Assembly (NCBI GenBank): GCA_030737835.1
Contig: JAUJYN010000052.1
Location: forward strand, 1-64,000
Direction: 5' to 3'
Origin: Acorus gramineus
Lineage: Eukaryota; Streptophyta; Magnoliopsida; Acorales; Acoraceae
DNA length: 64,000 nucleotides
The notes under the pieces were generated by a model that worked only from the letters and a program-made list of their open reading frames with translations, did no database searches and was not told the origin of the DNA. A program made the position numbers and the translations under genes. This document shows, one piece after another, positions 20,008 to 29,933 of the stretch (its first letter is position 1; each line of letters opens with the position of its first letter).

Positions 20008-21355
20008 ATGCCTCCTCGCAGAGGACGGCGCGGACGAGGTCCCTCTCGGTCTTTGGAGGTTTCCGGACCTACCAGAGACGAGGATGCTACCGGAGAGCCC
20101 TTGACGCAGGAGCCTCCTGCTTGGGAGCGTGCTTTCGCTCGGTTGGCTGATTTGGTGGAGACACAGATGAGGGCATTGGAGGCCCAGGCCGGAGCATTAG
20201 CAGAGCAGGCTAGAGATATTCAGGAGCTGAGGGCGGCTCGCGAGGCAGTTCCGCAGGTCCCCTTAGTAGCAGATCCGCCTGTGGTACCCGAAGTACCCAC
20301 AGTTCCAGTGGCGATTCCGGCGGTAGGAGTCCAGGGTCCCCTGCAGAGGGAGGAGGAGCTAGAGGCGGCAGCGCGAGTGCAGCAGAGCGGCCTCAACGCC
20401 TTTCTGAAGCTCCACCCTCCCGAGTTCCATGGGCAGACGGCAGATCCTCTTGCGCCAGAGCGTTGGTTGAGGGAGGTGGATACGATCTTCGCGGCCATGC
20501 TTTGCACTGATCGCCAGCGAGTCCCCCTGGCCACCTTTATGCTGAAGGGTGACGCCGCCGACTGGTGGGCTACCCGAGTGGTGGACATCCCAGAGGGAGT
20601 GGGGCAGCTTTCTTGGGCAGGATTCCGGAGGTACTTTCTGGAGGAGTACTTTCCATTCTCGACGCGCCAGATCGTGATGCGGGAGTTCGAGCAGTTGACG
20701 CAGAGCTCCATGTCGGTTGCTGACTACTCCACGCGGTTCACGAGGCTGTCCAGATTCGCTCCAGCTCTGGTGATGGACGAGGAGACGAGGTGCCGTCGAT
20801 TCGAGCTCGGTCTCAGCAGCGCTATCCGAGTGCACGTCACCGCCCAAACATTCTCGAGGTTCTCGGACTTGGTGTCTCGAGCAAAGACAGTCGAGCGAGA
20901 CCTCGGGATCATCGTGGGGGTTCCGACCCCTTCTGCAGATCAGGTCCTTCCGGGAGTCAGGACCAGGGGCAGCGCAAGAGGAAGAGGCCCCGCTTCGATC
21001 AGTCAGCGGCTGCCTCTCCTCCAGCAGATGCGGTGCCAGTATGGGATCCAACACCCATTGCAGCAGTGCCCATCCAGTCCAGGCAGCCGGAGAAGCGGCG
21101 CTGCTTCCATTGTCAGCGCATCGGGCATATCAGATACAATTGCCCTGATGCTGGCCGACCCCGAGTGATGCCTCCGCAGCCGCAGTTCTTGCAGCAGCAG
21201 CTTCCGCGCCAGCAGCAGCCAGTGCAGCCGGCGAGGCGTGCTCCTGCTCCTCAGCCGCGGTTGGTCCAGGGCAGAGTTGCAGCGCTTACGACCGAGGAGG
21301 CGCAGCTTTCGGGTATCATGGTTCGAGGTATTATCTTGTGTTCCCAGCTCTCTAG
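20008..21355 (+). pseudogene. Element A gag with one frameshift, truncated before the protease active site
   Basis: The protein starts MPPRRGRRGRG at 20008. It contains the retrotransposon gag core: LHPPEFHGQTADPLAPERWL, ATFMLKGDAADWWATR, FRRYFLEEYFPFSTRQIV, then SVADYSTRFTRLSRFAP. Near 20940-20955 the frame shifts. The second frame gives SQDQGQRKRKRPRFDQSAAA and the zinc knuckle CFHCQRIGHIRYNC (21102-21143), then a Gln/Pro-rich linker and the start of the protease region (AALTTEEAQLSG, VRGII). The expected DSGATHS active-site motif, seen in element B, is missing because LTR-like sequence replaces pol from about 21357. Gag would form the particle and bind RNA. Confidence 0.85.
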
Positions 21356-21356
21356 T

Positions 21357-22135
21357 AATAGGATATATGTGTGGGTGTGTGTTTGGTTGCTGTTATGCAA
21401 GTGTGTGTGGTATTTTGGTGAGCAAGTGTCAAGAGCGGTTGTTTGGGTTAAGGAAACCGGGTTGTAGCCGTCCGGTAGAGAGTTCCCATCAGTAGGTACC
21501 ACCGATGCAGTCGGAGGGGTACTGAATTTGGGAGTATACCAGGTAGGGGCTACCCGGGAAGAGATTATTGAATGGTGCCGCGAGCGTGGAATCGCTCTCC
21601 CCTTCGTTGGATCCGCGTAGTACAGCCCCGGCGTTAGACAGGCTCCCGGTCAGAGGACCAGGCGAGCTACGGAGCGGGGAGAGGCTACCGGTGGAGTAGA
21701 GAGCAGTCTAAGTCTCTCCCAAAGTCCCAAAATGTCTCCTTTCGGGAGTGAGGGTGTGGATGAGGCGAAGACGGGTCGCTCGTGACCCAATTTCTGTTGG
21801 ACCGTTCCCAATGATGTTGGGTCCGGTCTTGTAGTGGATGTTGAAGGACATCGTTAGGTGATCATCTAGAGGTAGATGATCCGGAGGGGTTAGTAGTGTT
21901 CTTTAAAATGATGTCTTCTTCTAGTGTTCCTTTCTGGATTAAGGGGCCTTGTGAGGTCGGCGTTGAAACCCGGGCTAGGGTACTTCGTGTTCCTTGTTTG
22001 GTTGTCGGGGTATCCTATATCGGGATTTCATGGTGCCCTCCCGAGGTTTCTTTTCCCAGACAAGGGATACCATGGAAGCATCAGATGGATGAAAGATCAA
22101 GTGCGAGTCTGGTTGGAGGTTAAGGCCTTTTGGGC
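21357..22135 (+). repeat. LTR-derived segment inside element A's internal region
   Basis: In place of protease and RT, this stretch carries family 2 LTR-like blocks in + orientation. It has GTGAGCAAGTGTCAAGAGCGG, the CCCATCAGTAGGTACCACCG block, GAGGCTACCGGTGG, the GTGAGGGTGTGGATGAGGCG block, and the block around GAGACCCGG and CCGTGTTCCTTGTTTGGTTG at 21950-22060. The last part (about 21896-22090) closely parallels 42400-42585 inside element D. Pol sequence resumes at about 22137. Confidence 0.7.
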
Positions 22136-22136
22136 T

Positions 22137-22670
22137 GTGTGATTTTTGGTAAAGGCATATCTGTGGACCCGGGCAAGACGCTCGTCGCGTCAAATTGGCG
22201 CCGACCGTCGAACCCCGCAGGGATTCGGAGCTTCCCGAGTTTAGCGGGTTATTGCAGGAAGCTTGACGAGGGATTCTCGAAGATAGCTGTTCCTCTTAAC
22301 CGCCTTACTCGGAAGGATGTCCGGTTCGAGTGGTCCCCGTCTTGCGAGGAGAGCTTCCTGGAGTTTACTCGGAGGCTCACCTCAACGCCAATTCTTACCC
22401 TTCCGTCTTGGAGGGGTGGGTTCGCAGTTGGGTAAGGGTGTATCCACGATCCTGCTCACGTCATCCCGTTCGAGCCGCTCGTCTCTGAGCCGGACAGTCA
22501 TTCGTGGAGCAGTCGATTGAGATCATGGACCGCCGCGTGAGGAGGCTCTGCACCAAGACCGTCCAGTAGGTCGAGGTGCGATGGCAGCACCGTTCCGGTG
22601 TCGAGGACACTTGGGAGCTCAAGGATGCCAGGTGTGACGCGTATCCGCATCTTTTCCCCTCCTAGATGTT
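22137..22670 (+). pseudogene. Element A pol remnants: RT end / RNase H start fused to integrase tail
   Basis: The first part encodes [20 protein letters not shown], then LPSLAGYCRKLDEGFSKIA-like residues and [16 protein letters not shown], matching the end of RT and start of RNase H in element B. At about 22436 it jumps to sequence matching the integrase C-terminus of B (HDPAHVIPFEPLV, then the KVRWQHRSG-like tail region). RNase H, the integrase core and all catalytic residues are deleted. Confidence 0.78.
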
Positions 22671-22697
22671 TTTGCATATTTTGAGGAAAAATTTCCT

Positions 22698-22710
22698 AAG
22701 GGGGGAAGAA
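22698..22710 (+). promoter_or_regulatory. Element A polypurine tract
   Basis: AAGGGGGGAAGAA directly precedes the 3' LTR start TGTTATATATG. It primes plus-strand synthesis in the family. Confidence 0.9.
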
Positions 22711-25700
22711 TGTTATATATGTGTCACTTTTAGCCTGCTGGTAACCGTTGGAGCGTTCTGGCAGTTTTTTGGTTTTTTCGGTTTTCGATCGGAACCGCTA
22801 ATTTTTGGACTGTTAGCTATCGTCCTGAGTTAGAGGACTCCGATTGGAAATCTAACTGCATATTTGGTGTCCTGGTGCCATTTTAGGCCTCTCACAAAAT
22901 TTCATCGAATTCCGGTAACGTTTCTGGAATTTCACAGTTCCGGGCGTATCTGGGTATTTTAAGTGACTCGCTATATAAATGAAATCTAAAATCAGATTGT
23001 CACTATTCATCATCCCTACCAAAACCCTTTTCTCTCTCCCCTCTCTCATTTTCTTCCATTAGAGGCCCTTAGACCCCTCAAACCCAAAAACCTAAAGCAT
23101 AGGAAGTGTAGATCGGGTCCCGATCTACACCCCGGTGCTTTCAAATCCAAATTCCGGTGAGTTTTGCCTCTTCATCCCCCCTCTCTTCTTCTCTGATTTG
23201 GGCCATTTCGGAGGTGGGAGTAGATCTCGGTGTTGGAAGCCTTTGGGAGAGGTTTCGGTGCGCGGAGAGCAACCGAACATCTCTTCCTCCCCTTGGTAAG
23301 CCCTCTTTCTTCTCTTTTTATGCTTAGATGTATGTTAGGAGGGTGGAAAAGAGGTTGGGTGGTGGTCGGTGGCAGTGGGTGGCCGTCGGAGGGCTGTGGG
23401 GTGGTGGTCGGAGGCCATTGGTGGCCGGAGGTGGGTGGTAGAGGAGCTCGGGCATGTGGGCTGGCAGTCCCGGGCAGCAGGCAGCACAGGCAGGCGCAGC
23501 TGGCGAGCAGCGGCGGGGAGCGCGCGCGCGGCGGGCGGACGTGTGCTCGGGTTGGCGCTGGGCGTGCTGGGTGCTGGGCGTGCTGGGCGCGCTGGGTAGG
23601 ACTAGCTCGGGTAGGCTGGGAGCAGGTGCACCAGTTTGCCGGGCGCGCGAGCGCGTGCGCGCGGGTGCGCGCGCGGGCGTGCGCTCGGGGGGTGCAGGGG
23701 GAGGTGTGCGGAGCAGGATGGCTGCGGGCTGTGCGAGCAGGGCGGGCCGGCTGGGCAGGCCATGCTCGGGCAGCTAGCAGGGGGCGCTCGGCATCAGGCG
23801 GGCAGTGCCAGGCGTGCAGGCGAGCGGTGCTCAGCCCACTCGCGATGCGCGCAGGCAGGCAGCGCGGGCAGCAGCGCGGGCAGCCTGGTAGGCGCGCTGG
23901 GCGCGTGCTGCGCGGGCGTGCGCGTGGACGCTGGGTGAGGGTCCCGGGTGCTGGGCGTTGAGCGCTGGGAGCTGGTCGCGGGTGCTGAGCGCTGCGCGCG
24001 GGGCGTGGGCAGAGGCAGGCGTGCGCGCGGGTAGAGGCTAGTGGTGCGCGCGGAGTGCGCGCGGAGCGGAGCTGGTGGTGCGCGGGGCGAGGCGCTGGGC
24101 GCGCGGGGCGTGCGGTGTGCTCGCGGGTCAGCGCGGGACGTGCGGGGTGCGCGCGGGCTGCTGCGGCGGGGCGCAGTGGGCGCGCGGCGCACCGGGTTGC
24201 TCGGCTGCTGGTCTAGGCGTGCGGGCAGGGGCCCGGCGGTGCGCCTGGGGGCGCGGGCGTGCAGGGCCGGCGGTGCTCGGGCATTAGGCGGGCAGTGGCC
24301 GGGCGTGCAGGCGAGCGGTGCTCGGGCCACTCGGTGATGCGCGCAGGCAGGCAGCGCGGGCGGTAGCGCGGACCAGCTGGTAGGCGCGCTGGGCGCGTGC
24401 TGCCAGGCGCGCTGGGCGCGTGTTGCACGGGTTTGCGCGTGGGCGCTGAGTGAGGGTCCCGGGTACTGGGCGCTGAGCGCTGGGAGCTGGTCGCGGGTGC
24501 TGAGCGCTGGGCGCTGGGCGCCGCAGAGGAGAATGCGCGCGGGGCGCTGGGCAGAGGCGCAGGCGTGCGCGCGGTGAGGAGGGCAGAGTGTGCGAGCTAG
24601 AGGTGCGCGCGTGGTGCGCGCGGGGCGAGGCGCTGCGCGCGGGGCGTGCGGGGTGCTCGCGGGTCAGCGCGAGGCGTGCGGGGTGCGCGCGGGCGACTGC
24701 GCTGAGGCGCAGTGGGCGCGCGGTGCACCCGGGACGCTAGGCGGCGTGTCCAGGCGGCGGGCAGGGGCCGGCGGTGCGCTGGGTGCGCGGGCGGAAGTGC
24801 GGCGGTGCACCCGGGCGGTCGGGTGGCCGTGCGGGTGGTTGCCGGGGGTGCGGGTGGTTGCCGGAGTGCTCGGGCTAGCGTGCGTGCGGGTCGTATGCAC
24901 GTTTGCCCGAGTGTTGGGTGTTTGATTTGGGATTTTGGGTATTTAATGTGTATTTTGGGTATGTTGTGGATTTTTACTCACCAAGTTGTTACCCTGTCTT
25001 GCAGATCTCGACGGACGATCGCGCGTCGACCCGATCTCCGGTGAGTGGGACGATCCAACCCAGTAGGGAGGCATTACATGCACTTGGGCGTGTACCGTCC
25101 TCCCCTGGGGCACCATAGTAAATATTAACCTGTTTAATATGAAAAGCTATGAAAGCATGATAATCTGTAGTATGCATGCCACCCTAGACTTTGTATGCTA
25201 GGGACTTATACCCTTAGGACCCGTATAAGAGCCATGCACCCTGTTATCATGTTTCCATGCTAGGAAAGCCCCGACCGATGCATGTTCCCATTTAGTTTAT
25301 TTATTTAAATAAAATGCGAGCATGTGATTATTAGCCTGTTTTAGCGAATATTATAGGGGAGGGGCCTCGCGAGGACAGCGGTGAGACCCGGGCTAGGGTA
25401 CTCCATGTTCCTTGTTTGGTTGTCGGGATGTCCTATACCGGGACCTCACGCTGCCCTCCCAAGGATTCTTTCCCCGTTAATATTCCAACCTTATTATAAC
25501 TGTTATGCATGTTCCCCGCATCTTGGTTATGCGCCCTGGAGGAATTATGAGGAATTCAGGACATTAGAGTTGGTAGGATGTGTTGTCTGCGGATCTGAGT
25601 GGATCATATGCGATGGATAGGCTGTTCTGTTCCCTTCGTTGGATCCGTGTAGAGACTACCCCGGCGTTGGAAAGGTCGTCCCATGCAGGGGCTCCCATCA

Positions 25701-26583
25701 GTAGGCGCCTCCTGATTTGGTAGAAGGACTGTGCTGAATGTGGGAGTGGCCAAACGACCTACGGAGTGGGGAGAGACTATCGGTGGACCAAGGGTGACCA
25801 ACAGCCTAGTCAGTCCCAAGAGCCTAGGTCACCTATTGAGGGTGAGGGTGAGGGTATGGTGGGCCGGCGATGTGGCGACCCACTGGATTGTAAGTCCCAA
25901 TATCCTTGGTCACCCTTTGAGGGTGAGGGTGAGGGTGTAGCGGGTTGGCGGTAGCGACCCGCTGGTTTTGTGTAGTTAGTCCCAATATCCTTGGTCACCC
26001 TTTGAGGGTGAGGGTGAGGGTGTAGTAGGTTGGCGGTAGCGACCCACTGGTTTGTGGAGTTGTTGCCATTTTGTGGCTTGAGTAATGTGATTGTGGATTA
26101 AATTATATCTGGTTGTGGTTAATATAAGCTGTGATGCATGGGTTGTGCTGTTCACTGAGCGTGTGGCTCACCCCTCGCATAATATTTTTCTCCAGTGTCA
26201 TCTGAGTCGGATCTGGAGGAGGAGCTCCCCGAGGGACTTCATCAGTAGCGGAGTCGCCACGTCCCGCGAGTATCAGAGGCTATCAACATCCCTTTTGCTT
26301 GTATGTATTGTATTCCGTGCTTGGGCACGTGTTTGTGTTGTATTTGGATATCTTTGTATATATTGGCTCTCACAGGACATATGATTATGTATCGAGTCTG
26401 TAGTATGTTTTGATTACAGATTCAGCCTTTTTAGCTTCCGCATTTGGTGTATATATTATGTCAGCCCTGCTTTTATCTGTGTTGTCATTTTAGCTGTTGT
26501 GTGAGTATGTTATTGAACTCCTGTTTACTGATATCATATATACACTTGCCGCGTCCCGGGGACGGCCGCCCTGGGGCGTGACA
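22711..26583 (+). repeat. Element A 3' LTR (3,873 bp)
   Basis: It has the same ends as the 5' LTR. The TATA box is at 22972-22980, donor-like TTG/GTAAGC at 23296, CpG block at about 23440-24900, acceptor ending 25004, micro-exon 25005-25040, three minisatellite units at 25800-26060, and acceptor TCCAG ending 26195. The CpG block is about 480 bases longer than in the 5' LTR. The 175-bp unit doubled in the 5' LTR is single here. U3 is nearly identical between the two LTRs, so the variable tracts change faster than the rest. Confidence 0.9.
25800..26060 (+). repeat. G-rich minisatellite, three units
   Basis: Three tandem units contain a GGGTGAGGGTGAGGGT core and a GCGACCCACTGG-like end. This is the same family as 19190-19340 but with one more unit. 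Confidence 0.8.
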
Positions 26584-28757
26584 CATATGATCCACTCGGA
26601 TCCGCCGACCACACATCTCTACAACTCTAATGCCTTGAATTCTTCAGAATTCCAACAGGGCTCATAACCAGGATGCGGGGAAACATGCGTTATAATAATA
26701 AAGAGGTTGGAATATTAACGGGGGAAGAATCCTTGGGAGGGCAGCGTGAGGTCCGATATAGGACATCCCGACAACCAAACAAGGAACACGGAGTACCCTA
26801 GCCCGGGTCTCACCGCTGTCCTCGCGAGGCCCCTCCCTCTAATATTCACTAAGAGAGGCTAATAATCACATGCTCGCATTTTATTTAAGTAAATTAAACT
26901 AAATGGGAACATGCATCGGTCGGGGCTTTCCTAGCATGGAAACATGATAACAGGGTGCATGGTTCTTATACGGGTCCTAAGGGTATAAGTCCCTAGCATA
27001 CAAATCTAGGGTGGCATGCATACTACAGATTATCATGCTTACATAGTTTTCATATTAAGCAGGTTAATATTTACTATGGTGCCCAGGGAGGACGGTACAC
27101 GCCCAAGTGCATGTAACGCCTCCCTACTGGGTTGGATCGTCCCACTCACCGGTAGCCGGGTCGTCGCGCGACCGTCCGTCAAGATCTGCAAAATAGGGTA
27201 ATCAAATCGGTGAGTAAACTACACAAATAAATCCACAAATACATTAAAATACGCACCACTCGGACAAGCGTACATACGGCCTGTACGCACGCGAGCCCGA
27301 GCACCCCAACTCACTCCCGAACTCCCGGGCAGCCGCACGCACGGCCACCCCGGCACCATCGGCGCACTGCCGCGTGCCTGCCCGCGCGCCTCGACGCACT
27401 GCCGCACGCCACGCACTGCCACACGCCCGCGCGCGCCCGCGCGCACCGCGCGTCCAGCCCAGGACGCCCCCCCGCGCGCACTGCGCGCACGCCCCAGCAC
27501 GCGCACGCACTAGTCCCCAGCTCCGCGCCCAGGGGCATGCCCAGGCGCCCTGCCCCGCACCCAGGCGCAGTGCCCAGGTGCCCTGCAGCGCGCGCGCACG
27601 CCCGCGCGCACACCCCCGATCGCGCCAGCACCCGCGCGCACCTGCGCGACCACTCCGCGCGCACCTGCGCACCCGCGTGCGACTGCGCACCCGACTGTGC
27701 CCGCCAGTGCCCAACGCCCAGCCGCCCAGCGCCCACTCCGGCTCCACCCGAGCGCACGCCCGCGCGCACGCGCGCGCGCGCCCTGCCATCTGCTCCGCCT
27801 GCTGCACTGCCTGCCTGCCAGCCTACCCGGGACAGCCTGCCAGCCCGCCCGAGACAGCCCACCACCACTCCAACGGCCACCAACGGCCTCCAACCGCCTC
27901 CAACGGCCACCAACAGCCACCCACAGCCGCCGACCACCACCCAACCTCAAAACCACCCTCCTAACAAGCATCTAAGCCAAAAAAAGAAGGAAAAAGAGCT
28001 TACCAAGGGAAGGAAGGGAAGTTCGGTTGCTCTCCGCGCACCGAAACGCCTCTCCAAGGGTCTCCACCACCAAGACCCCTTCCCACCTCCGAAAGGGCTC
28101 AGATCTGAGGAGAAGAGAGGGCGGGAGAAAGGGCAAGACTCGCCGGAATTCGAATCCGAAAACACCGGGGTGTAGATCGGGACCGGATCTATCCTTTCTA
28201 TGTTTTGGGTTTTAAGTTTTGAGAACCCTAGGTGGCTCAAAAGCTTGAAAAAGAGAGAGGGGGAGAGAAAAAATGTGTTGGAGAAGACAATGAATAGTGC
28301 TAGGCAACTTTTGCTACCCACTTAAATAAGTCAAACCTCATTTAGATTAGGCTAAGCTAGGTTAATTAGTGTTTAAGCTAGCTTAGGGAGGCTTAAGTGT
28401 GGTTTGACCCAAGTCAACCCAACCACACTAAAATCCAAAATCATTTGACCAAGTCAAGGGTCCACATTGACCAAGTCAAAGTCTCCCAATGACTTCTCGC
28501 TCGGTCAAAACCCGGATACGCCTCAGAACCGTGAAATTCTGAAACGTTACCGGAATTCGATGAAACTTTCACGAGTGGCTTGGAATGGCACCAGGGCACA
28601 TAATATGCAGTTACATTTTCAATCGGAGCCCTCAATCTCAGGGCGATAGCTAACAGCCCAAAATTTTAGCGGTTCCGATCGAAAAACGAAAAAAAACCGA
28701 AAACTGCCAGAATGGTCCAACGGTTACCAGAAGGTTAAAAGTGACACATATATAACA
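26584..28757 (-). repeat. Partial family 1 LTR, U5 side missing
   Basis: It starts abruptly at CATATGATCCACTCGG, an internal LTR position, next to the end of element A, and runs to the proper family end GTGACACATATATAACA at 28757. It holds a micro-exon (27150-27185), CpG block (27270-27880) and donor (28003). On its right, sequence matching family 2 integrase begins directly (28758). The comparable junction in element D reads GCGATATGGGTGACC, so this LTR probably inserted there. Confidence 0.8.
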
Positions 28758-29933
28758 ATGTGGGTGACCTTGTTTCCCCAGGTTGGCATGCCCTCAGGCA
28801 AGTTCGATAATCATCATCGCGTTGGAACGCGTCAGTCCATCGAGATTCCTCAGTGGACGTGGGAGTGGGTTATCAGGGATTGTTGCGAACTCGTTAATGT
28901 CACGTTCGGGTCACGACGCCGTCTAGGTGATCATTGACCGACTGACTAAGTCCGCGTTTCCCTCCCTATCAGACTGATTGAGTCTCTGGACGCCTTGACG
29001 TGGGTTTTCACCTTCGCGATTGTTCGTCTTCATGGCACTCCAGTCGGCGCTATTTTCGGGTGAGACGCGAAGGTTACTTTGAGGTTGTGGTGTAGCTTTT
29101 GGTGCGAGCCTCCATTTAAGTACAGCGTTTCATCGCCGATGGACAGCCAGTCAAACAGGACGATTCAGGCCTAGGAGGACATGCTAATTGCCTGCGTGCT
29201 CGATGTTGAGGGCAATTGGGTGAGGCACCGCCCATTTGTTGGGGTATGCCTGCAAGCGACTGTCATTCGAGCACCCAGATGGATCTGTGAAAGGCACTCT
29301 ACAGACGCAGTTTCATACCTCCCTTGTGTTGGGACGGTTGTGGAGCGCCAGTTGGAGGGGCCATAAGTTAGTTGTTTGACCTTGCGGTGGCCCGGTTGGT
29401 TCGTGTGTACATCTGCACCTCCCAGAACCGACAGAAGGCTACGCAGGTCATCGTCGCCAGGGGCTTACCTTTGGGTTTGGCGACCATATTTTCAAGAAGG
29501 TGTCCTGGTTTAGGGGCACCCTCTGTTTCGACGTTCGGGGCAAGCTGAGTTTGCTCTTTAATGGGACCATTTCTCATCATTGAGTGGATTGGGGAGGTGG
29601 CTTATCATGTAGCCTTTCCCCCACAGCTGGTTCATGCCCACGACATCGTCCTTGTCCCACGGCCGAGGCGTTATGTCAACGATCCTGCTCAGTCATTCTG
29701 TTCGACCGCCTCATCCTCGAGGTGGATTTGTCGTTCGTGGAGCAGTGGATCGAGGTCAGGGACAAGCATGAGAAGAGGCTCCACGCTAAGACCGTTCCTT
29801 TGATTATAGTGTGTTAGTAGCGCCAGTCCGGTGCGAAGACCACTTGGGAGCAAAGGTCTAAGCTTGATACTTTCGGTCTTCCCTTTTGGGTTTCCTTAAA
29901 TTTCGAGGACTAAATTTCCTAAGGGGGGAAGGA
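28758..29933 (+). pseudogene. Element C integrase remnant and polypurine tract
   Basis: Decayed pol sequence is recognisable by comparison with elements B and [19 protein letters not shown], then the equivalents of FHPQTDGQ and TIQTLEDML (about 29130-29190), and a GDHIFKKVS-like stretch near 29480. Many stops and frameshifts are present. The polypurine tract AAGGGGGGAAGGA is at 29921-29933, directly before the LTR start TGTTGTGCC. It is strongly similar to 43541-44530 in element D. Confidence 0.78.

Larger units (their letters stand above)
16376..26583 (+). mobile_element. Element A: family 1 Ty3/gypsy element with internally deleted pol
   Basis: Two LTRs in the same orientation (16376-19890 and 22711-26583) enclose an internal region of only 2,820 bp with primer site, gag, small pol remnants and polypurine tract. 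Autonomous relatives need about 5 kb, so the element depends on others. The 5-base flanks do not match (CTCAC on the left, CATAT on the right). The left flank is a family 2 LTR and the right flank a family 1 LTR, which suggests later recombination rather than a simple insertion. It belongs to the same lineage as element B. Confidence 0.88.
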
